This document shows positions 1 to 5,096 of a DNA stretch of 5,096 bases, piece after piece. The first letter of the stretch is position 1. Each line of letters begins with the position of its first letter. The notes under the pieces were generated by a model, which was given only the letters and a program-made list of their open reading frames with translations, was not told where the DNA came from and made no database searches. The DNA comes from Acidobacterium sp. (GTDB taxonomy: Bacteria; Acidobacteriota; Terriglobia; Terriglobales; Acidobacteriaceae). A program made the position numbers and the translations under genes. The stretch is taken from assembly GCA_003152595.1 (NCBI GenBank), contig PMAM01000380.1, positions 1 to 5,096 of the forward strand, read 5' to 3'.

Positions 1-459
1 GATTTCATTTTCGGCGTCGCCCACGTGCTCCGGAAATTTCTCCTCGATATAGCGGATCTTGCGCGCCATCGAGGCATAGATGAAGACGTGGTACGCGCCC
101 GGCGAGCGCGCCAGCATGCACGCCGCGCCTCGCCCCACCACCACGCAGCTCCCGATCGCCGCCTGTTCCTGCACGTAGCCCTTCACAAACTCCACCATGC
201 GCGCGCTGTCGAAGACCTTCGGGTCGTCCGGCATCTGCTCCAGCGATCCGAGCCAGAACGCCTTGCCGAATCGGTAGAACCAGGGATCGACGCGTTCATC
301 GCAGCGCTTCACCAGCGTCGGCGTCACGCCGGCCTTGCGCGCCACATCCTCGATGAGGCAGCTGTCGATCAAACGCCATCCCAGCCGATGCGCCAGGTGA
401 TGCGCGTACTCCGCGCCCTGGCTGCCATATTCCCGCTCGACCGTGATCACCTGAATCAT
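1..459 (-). CDS. Cytidylate kinase-like family protein (3' part beyond window)
   Basis: The first 153 residues of a minus-strand gene are visible; the rest lies beyond the left edge. The N-terminus reads ITVEREYGSQGAEYAHHLA (residues 5-23), followed by a short helix and 'LGWRLID' (26-32). This is the pattern of the cytidylate-kinase-like family (Pfam Cytidylate_kin2), in which a glycine-rich loop replaces the usual GxxGxGKS and has no Walker A lysine. A second family block is VVVGRGAACMLA (106-117) followed by 'HVFIYA' (124-129) and an Arg-rich stretch (R133, R136). Proteins of this family are assumed to be cytosolic nucleotide kinases, but many have no tested substrate, so CMP phosphorylation is only an inference. 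The ATG start is chosen because GGAAGGA lies 8 bases upstream. The gene follows mutS2 on the same strand after 112 bases and could be co-transcribed, although a large hairpin separates them. Confidence 0.85.
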   Translation of the reverse strand, partial: MIQVITVEREYGSQGAEYAHHLAHRLGWRLIDSCLIEDVARKAGVTPTLVKRCDERVDPWFYRFGKAFWLGSLEQMPDDPKVFDSARMVEFVKGYVQEQAAIGSCVVVGRGAACMLARSPGAYHVFIYASMARKIRYIEEKFPEHVGDAENEI

Positions 460-467
460 TGCCGTTA

Positions 468-474
468 TCCTTCC
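468..474 (-). promoter_or_regulatory. Ribosome binding site of the kinase-like gene
   Basis: On the minus strand GGAAGGA precedes the ATG at 457-459 with a spacer of 8 bases. It is the clearest Shine-Dalgarno on the minus strand of this window and decides the start codon. mutS2, by contrast, has none. Confidence 0.7.
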
Positions 475-516
475 ATGTGACTGCCGATGGTGCAACTTTT
501 CGATGGGCGGAGTCAA

Positions 517-579
517 GGGACTAGCCGTCCAGGCAGGCGCGCTTCGCGCATACCCTGGATGCTTTCGGTGGCTAGTCCC
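517..579 (-). repeat. Nested inverted repeat / large hairpin over the mutS2 stop codon
   Basis: The outer arms GGGACTAGCC (517-526) and GGCTAGTCCC (570-579) are a perfect 10-bp inverted repeat. Inside it, TCCAGG (528-533) pairs with CCTGGA (554-559), and GCGCG (537-541) pairs with CGCGC (545-549) around a 3-base loop. A 10-base asymmetric bulge lies at 560-569. The right outer arm contains the mutS2 stop codon (572-574), so in mutS2 mRNA the structure begins at the stop. Downstream on the minus strand there is only TT, not a U-tract, so it is not a textbook intrinsic terminator. It could act as a U-poor terminator, an mRNA 3'-end stabiliser or a dispersed palindromic element. The pairing is seen directly; the role is unknown. 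Confidence 0.6.
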
Positions 580-3028
580 GCAATTCCACGACTGTGGCTC
601 CGGCCCCGCCCTCGTTCTGCCCCGGCTCCGTGACTGATGCGACCTGCGGATGCTTCTCCAGCCAGGTCCTCAAGGTCCGCCGCAGCACACCCATCCCCGT
701 GCCATGAATGATGCGGATGCGCTGCAGGCCGGCCAGGAAGGCGCGGTCGAGGAATTTCTCCACGTCATCTCGCGCCTCGTCCGCAGTCTTGCCGATCACG
801 TTGATCTCGCTCGATCCCACCTCCGGCTCGGCCATCGAGACGGTGATCCCCGCGCGCCCGCGCACTGCCTGCAGCGGCGTCTGCGACCGCGCGCTCGACA
901 CGACTTCGGCAATCTCGTCGCGCGCCACCCGCATCTTCATCGGTCCGACCGCAACCTCGAAGGTCTTCTCATCGAGCTGCCGCTGGACGACCGCCGTCTT
1001 GCCCAGACTCCGCAGCCGGACCGTGTCACCCTCGGCCACATGCTTCACGATATGTGGCTGCGCGTTCTGGTCGCCGCGATCGGCGCCCGTGTGCTGCGCC
1101 ACAATTGCCGTGTTGAAGCTCTCCGAAAACTCCCGCCGCAGCCGCGCAATCCGCTGCTCCGCCTGCTTCGAGAGCTTCTGTTGCGCAGCGCGATCCTCGA
1201 TGGCGCGCACCGTCTCCCGCATCTGGAATTCAAAGTCCTTCAGCAGCGAGGCGAGCTGGCCTTCGAGATCCTTCACCTTGGCGCGCCACTCCTTCATGCC
1301 CTCGGCGTCGAGGCGCGCCCGCTCCTTCGTCAGATCCTGCTCCAGCCGCCGCACACGGCCCCGCTCCTTCTCCAGCTCCGCCAGCTGCTCGTGCAGGCTG
1401 TCGAGGAACCTGGCGATGTCCTGAGTCTGCGTGTTCAGCCGGGCACGCGCCGCCGCGACAATCTCCGCGCTCAGTCCCAACCGCTGCGCGATATTGATGC
1501 CCGCCGACGCTCCCGGCACGCCCTGCCGCAATTCATAGGTGGGCGCGAGCGTCGTCTCGTCGAATCCGACCGCGGCGTTCACCGCCCCGAGTGCGTTCTC
1601 CGCATAGACCTTGAGCGAGGTGAGGTGCGTGGAGACAATCGACCACGCTCCAGCTTGCAGAAAATGCTCCGCCACGGCGACCGCCAGCGCTGCCCCTTCC
1701 TCAGGATCTGTCGCCGAGCCCAGCTCGTCGAGCAAAACCAGCGAGTGCGCCGTCGCCTGGACGGCGATGCGGTTCAAATTAGTCATGTGCGCCGAAAACG
1801 TCGACAGATCCTGCTCGATCGACTGCGCATCGCCGATGTCCGCCAGGAACGCATCGAAGCCCGGCGTCACGCATTCATCCGCCGGAACCGGAACGCCGGC
1901 GTGTGCCATCATCGCCAGCAATCCCGCGGTCTTAAGCGAGACGGTTTTGCCGCCGGTGTTCGGTCCGCTGATGATGAGCTGCCGATCGGAACCGGCCAGC
2001 GCGAGGCTGATCGGCACGACCCTCTTCGACTCGGCCCGCAACCGGCGCTCCAGCAGCGGATGCCGCGCGTTCTTCAGTCGAAACTCAGGGGCTGTTTCGT
2101 CGGCGAATTTCGGCACTGCACAGTCGTATTCCTGCGCGAAGCGCGCCCGCGCCTGCAGCGTGTCCACTTCGGCCAGAACCCTGGCGCCGGTCAGGATCGC
2201 CCCACTGAACTGCGCGATCTGCCGTGTCATGTGGAGAAAAATGCGGTGAATCTCACCCTGCTCGTCTTCGAGCAGCCGCACCAGGTCATTGTTCAGCTCG
2301 ATGGTTTCCAGCGGCTCCACGTAAACGGTCTGCCCGCTGGAGCTCGCCCCGTGGACCACACCCTGCACCCGCCGCTTCCACTCCGCTTTCACCGGGATCA
2401 CGAACCGCTCGCCGCGAATCGTGATCAGCTCATCCTGCGTCGTGCCGCCTTCGGAAAAGCGCCGCAGCGCCGACCGCAGGCTCTCCTCGATGGCGCGTTG
2501 CTGGCGTTCCATTTCGCGGCGGATGCGCCGCAACTCCGGCGACGCGTCATCAGCCAGCGTTCCGTCCGGCAGAATCTTCTCCCGTATCCCCTCGGTCAGC
2601 GGCCGCAAACTCGTTCCCAGCAACTCGCGCGACAACTCTGTCAGTTCCGGCAGCTTGTCCTGCGTATTTTGAGGTGGAGTCTGGATCAACTCGGTCCACG
2701 CGGTGATCTCCTCGGCGAGCGCGATCGTCGCGCGCAGCTCTTCGGACTCGAGCGCCACACCCTCGATGCGCGCCTTCGCCAGCAACTGGGTCGGATCGAA
2801 GAGCGCCCGCAGCTGCGGCATCACGCCCGCCCCGACCAACAGCCGCATTTCGGCAACGAGCCGCTGCGCCCCCTCGACCCAGCTACGCTCCAGCGAAGGG
2901 ACAAGCGCCGCAATCCACCCGCGCCCCACAGCGGACTGCGCATAAACGCCCAGGAACGCGACAAACTTATCCCACTCGAGCTGGAAGCTCGGCGCAATCG
3001 GCTCGGGAATCTCCGGCAGCAACGGCAT
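572..3028 (-). CDS. mutS2: MutS2 ATPase with C-terminal Smr domain
   Basis: Full-length protein of 818 residues, close to the usual MutS2 size of about 780-800. It lacks the N-terminal mismatch-recognition domains of MutS, as expected. Order: helical core/clamp (about 1-330); ATPase with Walker A GPNTGGKT (355-362), ABC-type signature region DLSTFSAHM (407-415), Walker B LVLLDELGSATDPEEG (430-445) and STH switch (466-468); charged coiled coil (about 535-635); a KOW-like beta segment (about 664-708); and an Smr domain (about 741-818) with HGTGMG (775-780). Known family roles are suppression of homologous recombination (H. pylori) and splitting of collided ribosomes (B. subtilis MutS2/RqcU); which one applies here cannot be told. 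The usual LDLRG motif at the start of Smr is INVIG here (742-746), lacking its Asp and Arg. The ATG at 3028 has no Shine-Dalgarno, but a GATAAT box lies six bases upstream. The stop is TAG at 572-574. Confidence 0.96.
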   Translation of the reverse strand: MPLLPEIPEPIAPSFQLEWDKFVAFLGVYAQSAVGRGWIAALVPSLERSWVEGAQRLVAEMRLLVGAGVMPQLRALFDPTQLLAKARIEGVALESEELRATIALAEEITAWTELIQTPPQNTQDKLPELTELSRELLGTSLRPLTEGIREKILPDGTLADDASPELRRIRREMERQQRAIEESLRSALRRFSEGGTTQDELITIRGERFVIPVKAEWKRRVQGVVHGASSSGQTVYVEPLETIELNNDLVRLLEDEQGEIHRIFLHMTRQIAQFSGAILTGARVLAEVDTLQARARFAQEYDCAVPKFADETAPEFRLKNARHPLLERRLRAESKRVVPISLALAGSDRQLIISGPNTGGKTVSLKTAGLLAMMAHAGVPVPADECVTPGFDAFLADIGDAQSIEQDLSTFSAHMTNLNRIAVQATAHSLVLLDELGSATDPEEGAALAVAVAEHFLQAGAWSIVSTHLTSLKVYAENALGAVNAAVGFDETTLAPTYELRQGVPGASAGINIAQRLGLSAEIVAAARARLNTQTQDIARFLDSLHEQLAELEKERGRVRRLEQDLTKERARLDAEGMKEWRAKVKDLEGQLASLLKDFEFQMRETVRAIEDRAAQQKLSKQAEQRIARLRREFSESFNTAIVAQHTGADRGDQNAQPHIVKHVAEGDTVRLRSLGKTAVVQRQLDEKTFEVAVGPMKMRVARDEIAEVVSSARSQTPLQAVRGRAGITVSMAEPEVGSSEINVIGKTADEARDDVEKFLDRAFLAGLQRIRIIHGTGMGVLRRTLRTWLEKHPQVASVTEPGQNEGGAGATVVELRD

Positions 3029-3034
3029 AGGTCT

Positions 3035-3065
3035 ATTATCGGGGCTGCATTTGCATGGGTTGCAA
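3035..3065 (-). promoter_or_regulatory. Candidate leaderless promoter of mutS2
   Basis: On the minus strand TTGCAA (3060-3065) and GATAAT (3035-3040, five of six matches to TATAAT) are separated by 19 bases, longer than the optimal 17. Only AGACCT separates the -10 box from the mutS2 ATG, so transcription would start at or next to the A of the start codon. This fits the absence of a Shine-Dalgarno sequence. The -10 match is good; the -35 is weaker and the spacing is not ideal. Confidence 0.45.
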
Positions 3066-3066
3066 A
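3050..3066. repeat. 17-bp inverted repeat in the divergent promoter region
   Basis: TTTGCA (3050-3055) and TGCAAA (3061-3066) form perfect 6-bp arms around the 5-base spacer TGGGT. The site sits between the divergent mutS2 and secreted-protein genes and overlaps the proposed -35 box of mutS2. That is a reasonable place for a dimeric repressor to bind. No regulator is encoded in the window, and a 12-base palindrome in a short intergenic region could arise by chance. Confidence 0.3.
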
Positions 3067-3087
3067 AAACACTGGCGAAACAATCCC

Positions 3088-3116
3088 TTGAAAAGTAGGG
3101 GATCGAGTGCCATTCT
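3088..3116 (+). promoter_or_regulatory. Weak candidate promoter of the secreted-protein gene
   Basis: TTGAAA (3088-3093), a 17-base spacer and CATTCT (3111-3116) lie directly before the gene, with seven bases between the -10-like box and the ATG at 3124. The -35 is five of six; the -10 matches at only three positions. An AGGGGA (3098-3103) is too far (20 bases) from the ATG to act as its Shine-Dalgarno, so a leaderless start is possible here too. Confidence 0.25.
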
Positions 3117-3123
3117 TCCAGCT

Positions 3124-3627
3124 ATGGCTGCTGTACGTCTTGCCGCCGTCCTTCCCTTCGTACTCGCCGTAGCCCTCACCGCGCAAAATACATCAACGAG
3201 CCAGGTTGACGTAACGGTTGTTGATCCAACTGGAGCGGCTATTCACGGTGCGCATATCGGGATAATCCACTTGCCAACTGTCTACATTGGTGATTGGCTC
3301 CAATATGCGCATGCTACGCCGGAGGAAACATCGGTCCAGACGGATCTCAACGGCGAAGCAACTGTCGGTTTAGCGAAAGGGAGCTACGCAATTGTCGTTG
3401 CTGCCAACGGATTCCAACCCTATGCCGAAAGGCTGGAAGTTGTAGATCAGGCGAGTCAGTCTCTTCGCGCTACCCTCGCTGGGGAATATTTTGGCAGCGG
3501 TAGCCCCGTCGTTACCAGAGAACCTGAGATTCCGCTGGAACCCACGTCTCTCGATGTCTTCGTTCCCCTCGAACCGCTGCAGTCGGTCACTTTTGCCCGC
3601 CGGTTCCGGCGGCGGTGGATGCACTGA
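3124..3627 (+). CDS. Secreted carboxypeptidase-regulatory-like (beta-sandwich) protein
   Basis: Predicted 167 residues. Residues 1-21 form a classical signal peptide: R5, a hydrophobic core (AAVLPFVLAVAL) and an Ala-rich end before QN, so cleavage near residue 20-22 is likely and the protein is exported. Residues 27-118 look like a CarboxypepD_reg-type (Pfam) beta sandwich: VDVTVVDPTGAAIHGAHI (28-45), then TDLNGEATVGLAKGSYAIVV (73-92) and ANGFQPYAERLEV (94-106). Such domains are common in Acidobacteriota and Bacteroidota, usually at the N-terminus of much longer outer-membrane receptors. Here the domain stands alone, with a Pro/Glu-rich linker and an Arg-rich C-terminus (ARRFRRRWMH) that could be shortened by a frameshift. 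The ATG at 3124 is preferred over the in-frame ATG at 3055 because it puts the signal peptide at the N-terminus. The gene is less GC-rich than its neighbours. Its precise role is unknown. Confidence 0.75.
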   Translation: MAAVRLAAVLPFVLAVALTAQNTSTSQVDVTVVDPTGAAIHGAHIGIIHLPTVYIGDWLQYAHATPEETSVQTDLNGEATVGLAKGSYAIVVAANGFQPYAERLEVVDQASQSLRATLAGEYFGSGSPVVTREPEIPLEPTSLDVFVPLEPLQSVTFARRFRRRWMH

Positions 3628-3652
3628 TCTCATTTGCCGTTCTGACGCGCCA

Positions 3653-3681
3653 TTGACATCGCCACCCCTCTCTGGTTTCCT
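3653..3681 (+). promoter_or_regulatory. Candidate promoter of the attenuator-lyase unit
   Basis: TTGACA (3653-3658) is a perfect -35 consensus. Seventeen bases later comes TTTCCT (3676-3681), a weak -10 that is however preceded by TGG, fitting the extended -10 pattern TGn. The box ends six bases before the ATG of the Ile/Thr-rich small ORF, so the transcript would start at or very near that ATG. The exact -35, ideal spacing and TGn make this the best promoter candidate on the plus strand; the poor -10 lowers confidence. Confidence 0.45.
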
Positions 3682-3687
3682 CGAACC

Positions 3688-3771
3688 ATGCACCACGGCT
3701 CCATCCGCGCCGCTATCATCGTTGCCATTGCGCGAATTACCACGGCCATCTTCACAGGAGCGGGCGGCTAA
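3688..3771 (+). CDS. Putative Ile/Thr-rich attenuation leader peptide
   Basis: A 27-residue ORF begins with MHHGSIRAA and continues IIVAIARITTAIFTGAGG, ending in TAA. It has six Ile codons (6, 10, 11, 14, 17, 21), one Val (12) and three Thr codons (18, 19, 23). It lies 80 bases before the threonine ammonia-lyase gene and is followed by an intrinsic terminator. The C-terminal half resembles E. coli thr leader peptide, which ends in runs of Thr/Ile and then GNGAG. The known role of such peptides is to let a ribosome sense scarcity of charged tRNA: stalling at Ile/Thr codons changes RNA folding and lets transcription proceed. No Shine-Dalgarno is visible, but the proposed promoter would give a leaderless mRNA starting at this ATG. 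The ORF is too short for coding statistics; support comes from composition, position and the RNA structures. Confidence 0.55.
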   Translation: MHHGSIRAAIIVAIARITTAIFTGAGG

Positions 3772-3811
3772 GCGAAAGCTCTTGATCAGCACACAACCGC
3801 CATCGCGCTCC
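3757..3811 (+). promoter_or_regulatory. Putative antiterminator pairing of the attenuator
   Basis: GGAGCGGGCGG (3757-3767) is codons 24-27 of the leader ORF. It can pair with CCGCC (3797-3801) and CGCTCC (3806-3811), giving 5 + 6 bp with a 4-base bulge (ATCG, 3802-3805). This uses up the 5' arm of the terminator, so the two structures exclude each other. A ribosome at the leader stop codon would cover the first strand and favour termination; one stalled at the Ile/Thr codons 17-19 would leave it free and favour read-through. A possible protector pairing is GCTCC (3698-3702) with GGAGC (3757-3761). All pairings were found by eye; no energies were computed. Confidence 0.5.
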
Positions 3812-3829
3812 AGGAGCCGATGGCTTTTT
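3799..3829 (+). terminator. Intrinsic terminator / attenuator before the lyase gene
   Basis: GCCATCG (3799-3805) pairs perfectly with CGATGGC (3818-3824). GCTC (3807-3810) continues the stem with GAGC (3814-3817), with C3806 as a single bulge and CAG as loop, giving an 11-bp stem. TTTTT (3825-3829) follows at once. This is a textbook rho-independent terminator, 22 bases before the lyase start codon. It could simply end the upstream secreted-protein transcript, but its place after an Ile/Thr-rich ORF, and an alternative pairing that dissolves it, favour an attenuator. Confidence 0.75.
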
Positions 3830-3840
3830 CATTTGTGGAA

Positions 3841-3845
3841 AGGGA
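3841..3845 (+). promoter_or_regulatory. Ribosome binding site that fixes the TTG start of the lyase
   Basis: AGGGA lies six bases before the TTG at 3852. It sits in the loop of a possible small hairpin, GTGG (3835-3838) with CCAC (3847-3850). The nearby upstream ATG (3820) and GTG (3835) are out of frame, and the next in-frame ATG is at codon 33, too late for the family N-terminus. Confidence 0.7.
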
Positions 3846-3851
3846 ACCACC

Positions 3852-5063
3852 TTGCCCGTCACCCTCGACACCATCCGCGCCGCCCGCGAGCGCATCCGCG
3901 GCCATCTCTATCTCTCGCCCGCGCCTCATTCCGCCGCTCTCTCGGAGATGACCGGCCAGCAGGTCTTCCTCAAGCTCGACAACCTGCAGCGCACCGGCGC
4001 GTTCAAGGAGCGCGGAGCGCTGAACAAGATCCTCACCCTCACCCCGGACGAGCGCAGCCGCGGCGTGATCGCGGCCAGCGCCGGCAATCACGCCCAGGCC
4101 GTGGCCTTCCACGCGAGCCAGAACGGTATTCGCGCGCGCATCGTCATGCCGCTGATGACCCCGCTCGTCAAAGTCGCCGCCACCTCCAGTTACGGCGCCG
4201 ACGTCGTGCTCCATGGCGCCGACTACGATGAGGCCTGCGCGGAAGCCATCCGCCAGGGCGCTGCCGACGGACTCACCTTCCTGCATCCCTTCGACGACGA
4301 CGAGGTGATCGCCGGGCAGGGAACCATCGGGCTCGAATTGCTGGAACAGGTTCCGGATCTCGAGGCCGTCGTGGTCCCGATTGGCGGTGGTGGGCTCATC
4401 GGCGGCGTCGCTTGTGCGATCAAGGAGAGCAATCCGAACATCCGCATCGTTGGCGTGCAGACGGAGCGCCTGCCCTCGATGCTCCGCGCGCGCGAAGCCG
4501 GTCATCCCGTCACCATTCCGGCCGAAGCCACCATCGCCGACGGCATCGCTGTTCGCCGTGCTGGGGAAAAGACCCTGCCCCTTGTCGAAAAGTTCGTCAA
4601 CGAGCTTGTCACCGTCGACGAAGAGGAAATCGCCAGCGCCATTCTGGTTTTGCTTGAACGTGAGAAGACTCTTGCCGAAGGCGCAGGAGCCGCCGCCCTG
4701 GCCGCGCTGCTCCAAAAGAAAACCTCCCTCAACGGACACCGCACGGCGGTCCTCGTTTGCGGCGGCAATATCGACGTCACGCTGCTCTCCAAGATCATCG
4801 AGCGCGGCCTCGTCAAGGACGGCCGCTGGATCCGCATCCGCATCCACCTGACCGACCGGCCCGGCTCGCTGCACAATCTCACCCGCATCATCGCCGACCA
4901 GCGCGCGAACATCGTGCAAACCGCCTACGACCGCGCCTACTACGGAGTGAGCCTGGGGGACACGGTGATCGACTTCACCCTGGAAACCCGCGGCGCTGCC
5001 CACATCAGGGAGATCGCCGCCGCCCTCACCGAAGCCGGCTATCGGCACGAACGGATCGAATAA
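3852..5063 (+). CDS. ilvA: Threonine ammonia-lyase, PLP-dependent, single ACT domain
   Basis: Predicted 403 residues, starting at TTG. It is a fold-type II PLP enzyme that deaminates L-threonine to 2-oxobutanoate and ammonia, the entry step to isoleucine. Visible: RTGAFKERGA (47-56) with the Schiff-base lysine K52; SAGNHAQ (76-82), the substrate-carboxylate loop; the PLP phosphate loop GGGGLIGG (178-185); and CGGNID (303-308) at the cofactor-ring end of the site. Residues about 327-403 form an ACT domain (IRIHLTDRPGSLHNLTRIIA, 329-348), a likely allosteric amino-acid sensor. Length and one ACT unit match the medium form (TIGR01127-like): longer than TdcB (about 330), shorter than E. coli IlvA (514, two ACT-like units). 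The single ACT unit leaves biosynthetic versus catabolic use open; the upstream Ile/Thr-rich attenuator favours isoleucine synthesis. No other ilv gene is in the window. The gene ends in TAA at 5061-5063. Confidence 0.95.
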   Translation: MPVTLDTIRAARERIRGHLYLSPAPHSAALSEMTGQQVFLKLDNLQRTGAFKERGALNKILTLTPDERSRGVIAASAGNHAQAVAFHASQNGIRARIVMPLMTPLVKVAATSSYGADVVLHGADYDEACAEAIRQGAADGLTFLHPFDDDEVIAGQGTIGLELLEQVPDLEAVVVPIGGGGLIGGVACAIKESNPNIRIVGVQTERLPSMLRAREAGHPVTIPAEATIADGIAVRRAGEKTLPLVEKFVNELVTVDEEEIASAILVLLEREKTLAEGAGAAALAALLQKKTSLNGHRTAVLVCGGNIDVTLLSKIIERGLVKDGRWIRIRIHLTDRPGSLHNLTRIIADQRANIVQTAYDRAYYGVSLGDTVIDFTLETRGAAHIREIAAALTEAGYRHERIE

Positions 5064-5096
5064 GGCAGGGGACAGAGAGGAGGGGGGAGGGAGGAG
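5064..5096 (+). other. Purine-rich 3' flank of the lyase gene
   Basis: After the stop codon, 5074-5096 is an uninterrupted purine run with blocks of three to six G. No hairpin terminator or start codon is visible before the window ends. It could include a Shine-Dalgarno for a next gene or be low-complexity spacer. Confidence 0.4.

Noticed and set aside
25..480. 151-residue open frame on the plus strand at the left edge
   Set aside because: It is rich in Arg and His with no domain; the minus strand in the same region encodes a cytidylate-kinase-like protein with a good ribosome binding site.
511..516. TTGACT on the minus strand as a -35 box for the kinase-like gene
   Set aside because: No acceptable -10 box lies 15-19 bases downstream (GCACCA at 17), so a separate promoter is not supported.
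650..3091. 813-residue open frame on the plus strand, antisense to almost all of mutS2
   Set aside because: The translation is rich in Arg, His, Pro, Gln and Leu with no recognisable domain, while the opposite strand encodes an unmistakable full-length MutS2. GC-rich codon use commonly keeps one antisense frame open.
3055..3123. In-frame upstream ATG extending the secreted protein by 23 residues
   Set aside because: The extension is polar and basic (MGCKKHWRNN) and would bury the signal peptide; it also overlaps the proposed mutS2 promoter.
3491..4231. 246-residue plus-strand frame bridging the secreted protein, the regulatory region and the lyase
   Set aside because: Ser/Pro/Arg-rich shadow frame; it ignores the boundaries of both real genes and runs through the terminator hairpin.
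3786..5048. 420-residue open frame on the minus strand, antisense to the lyase gene
   Set aside because: It mirrors the threonine ammonia-lyase codons; the sense frame has all PLP-enzyme motifs and the antisense has low-complexity Gly/Asp/Ala repeats without a domain.
5064..5096. Possible G-quadruplex in the purine-rich tail
   Set aside because: Only three runs of three or more G are separated properly, so a standard four-run quadruplex is not supported, and the sequence is cut by the window edge.

Overview
The window looks like chromosomal DNA of a high-GC bacterium. The best guess is Acidobacteriota, because a secreted carboxypeptidase-regulatory-like protein, a cytidylate-kinase-like protein and a MutS2 with a divergent Smr motif occur together there. 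This assignment is inference from protein style, not a database result. The housekeeping genes are GC-rich; the central secreted-protein gene is clearly lower (about 52% in a sampled stretch, against up to about 70% in a sampled stretch of the lyase gene).

Layout: the left half is on the minus strand. mutS2 (3028 to 572) reads leftwards and is followed, after a 112-base gap, by a cytidylate-kinase-like gene that starts at 459 and runs off the left edge. The gap holds a nested inverted repeat (517-579) whose outer stem overlaps the mutS2 stop codon. From 3029 to 3123 there is a divergent promoter region, with a candidate leaderless promoter for mutS2, a weak promoter for the rightward gene, and a 17-bp inverted repeat. 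Rightward come a small secreted CarboxypepD_reg-like protein (3124-3627), a 224-base regulatory region (3628-3851), and a complete ACT-domain threonine ammonia-lyase (3852-5063, TTG start). The last 33 bases are a purine-rich tail with no recognisable gene.

The most interesting element is the 3628-3851 region. It carries a consensus TTGACA -35 box, a 27-codon ORF with six Ile and three Thr codons, a perfect-stem intrinsic terminator with a T5 tract, and an alternative 11-bp pairing. That alternative would join the last four sense codons of the small ORF to the 5' arm of the terminator. The arrangement matches classical leader-peptide transcription attenuation, placed directly upstream of the enzyme that turns threonine into the isoleucine precursor 2-oxobutanoate. 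It is inferred from sequence only, but peptide composition, position, terminator and antiterminator agree with each other.

No tRNA, rRNA, CRISPR array, insertion sequence or phage gene was seen. Long open frames antisense to mutS2 and to the lyase gene are by-products of GC-rich codon use.
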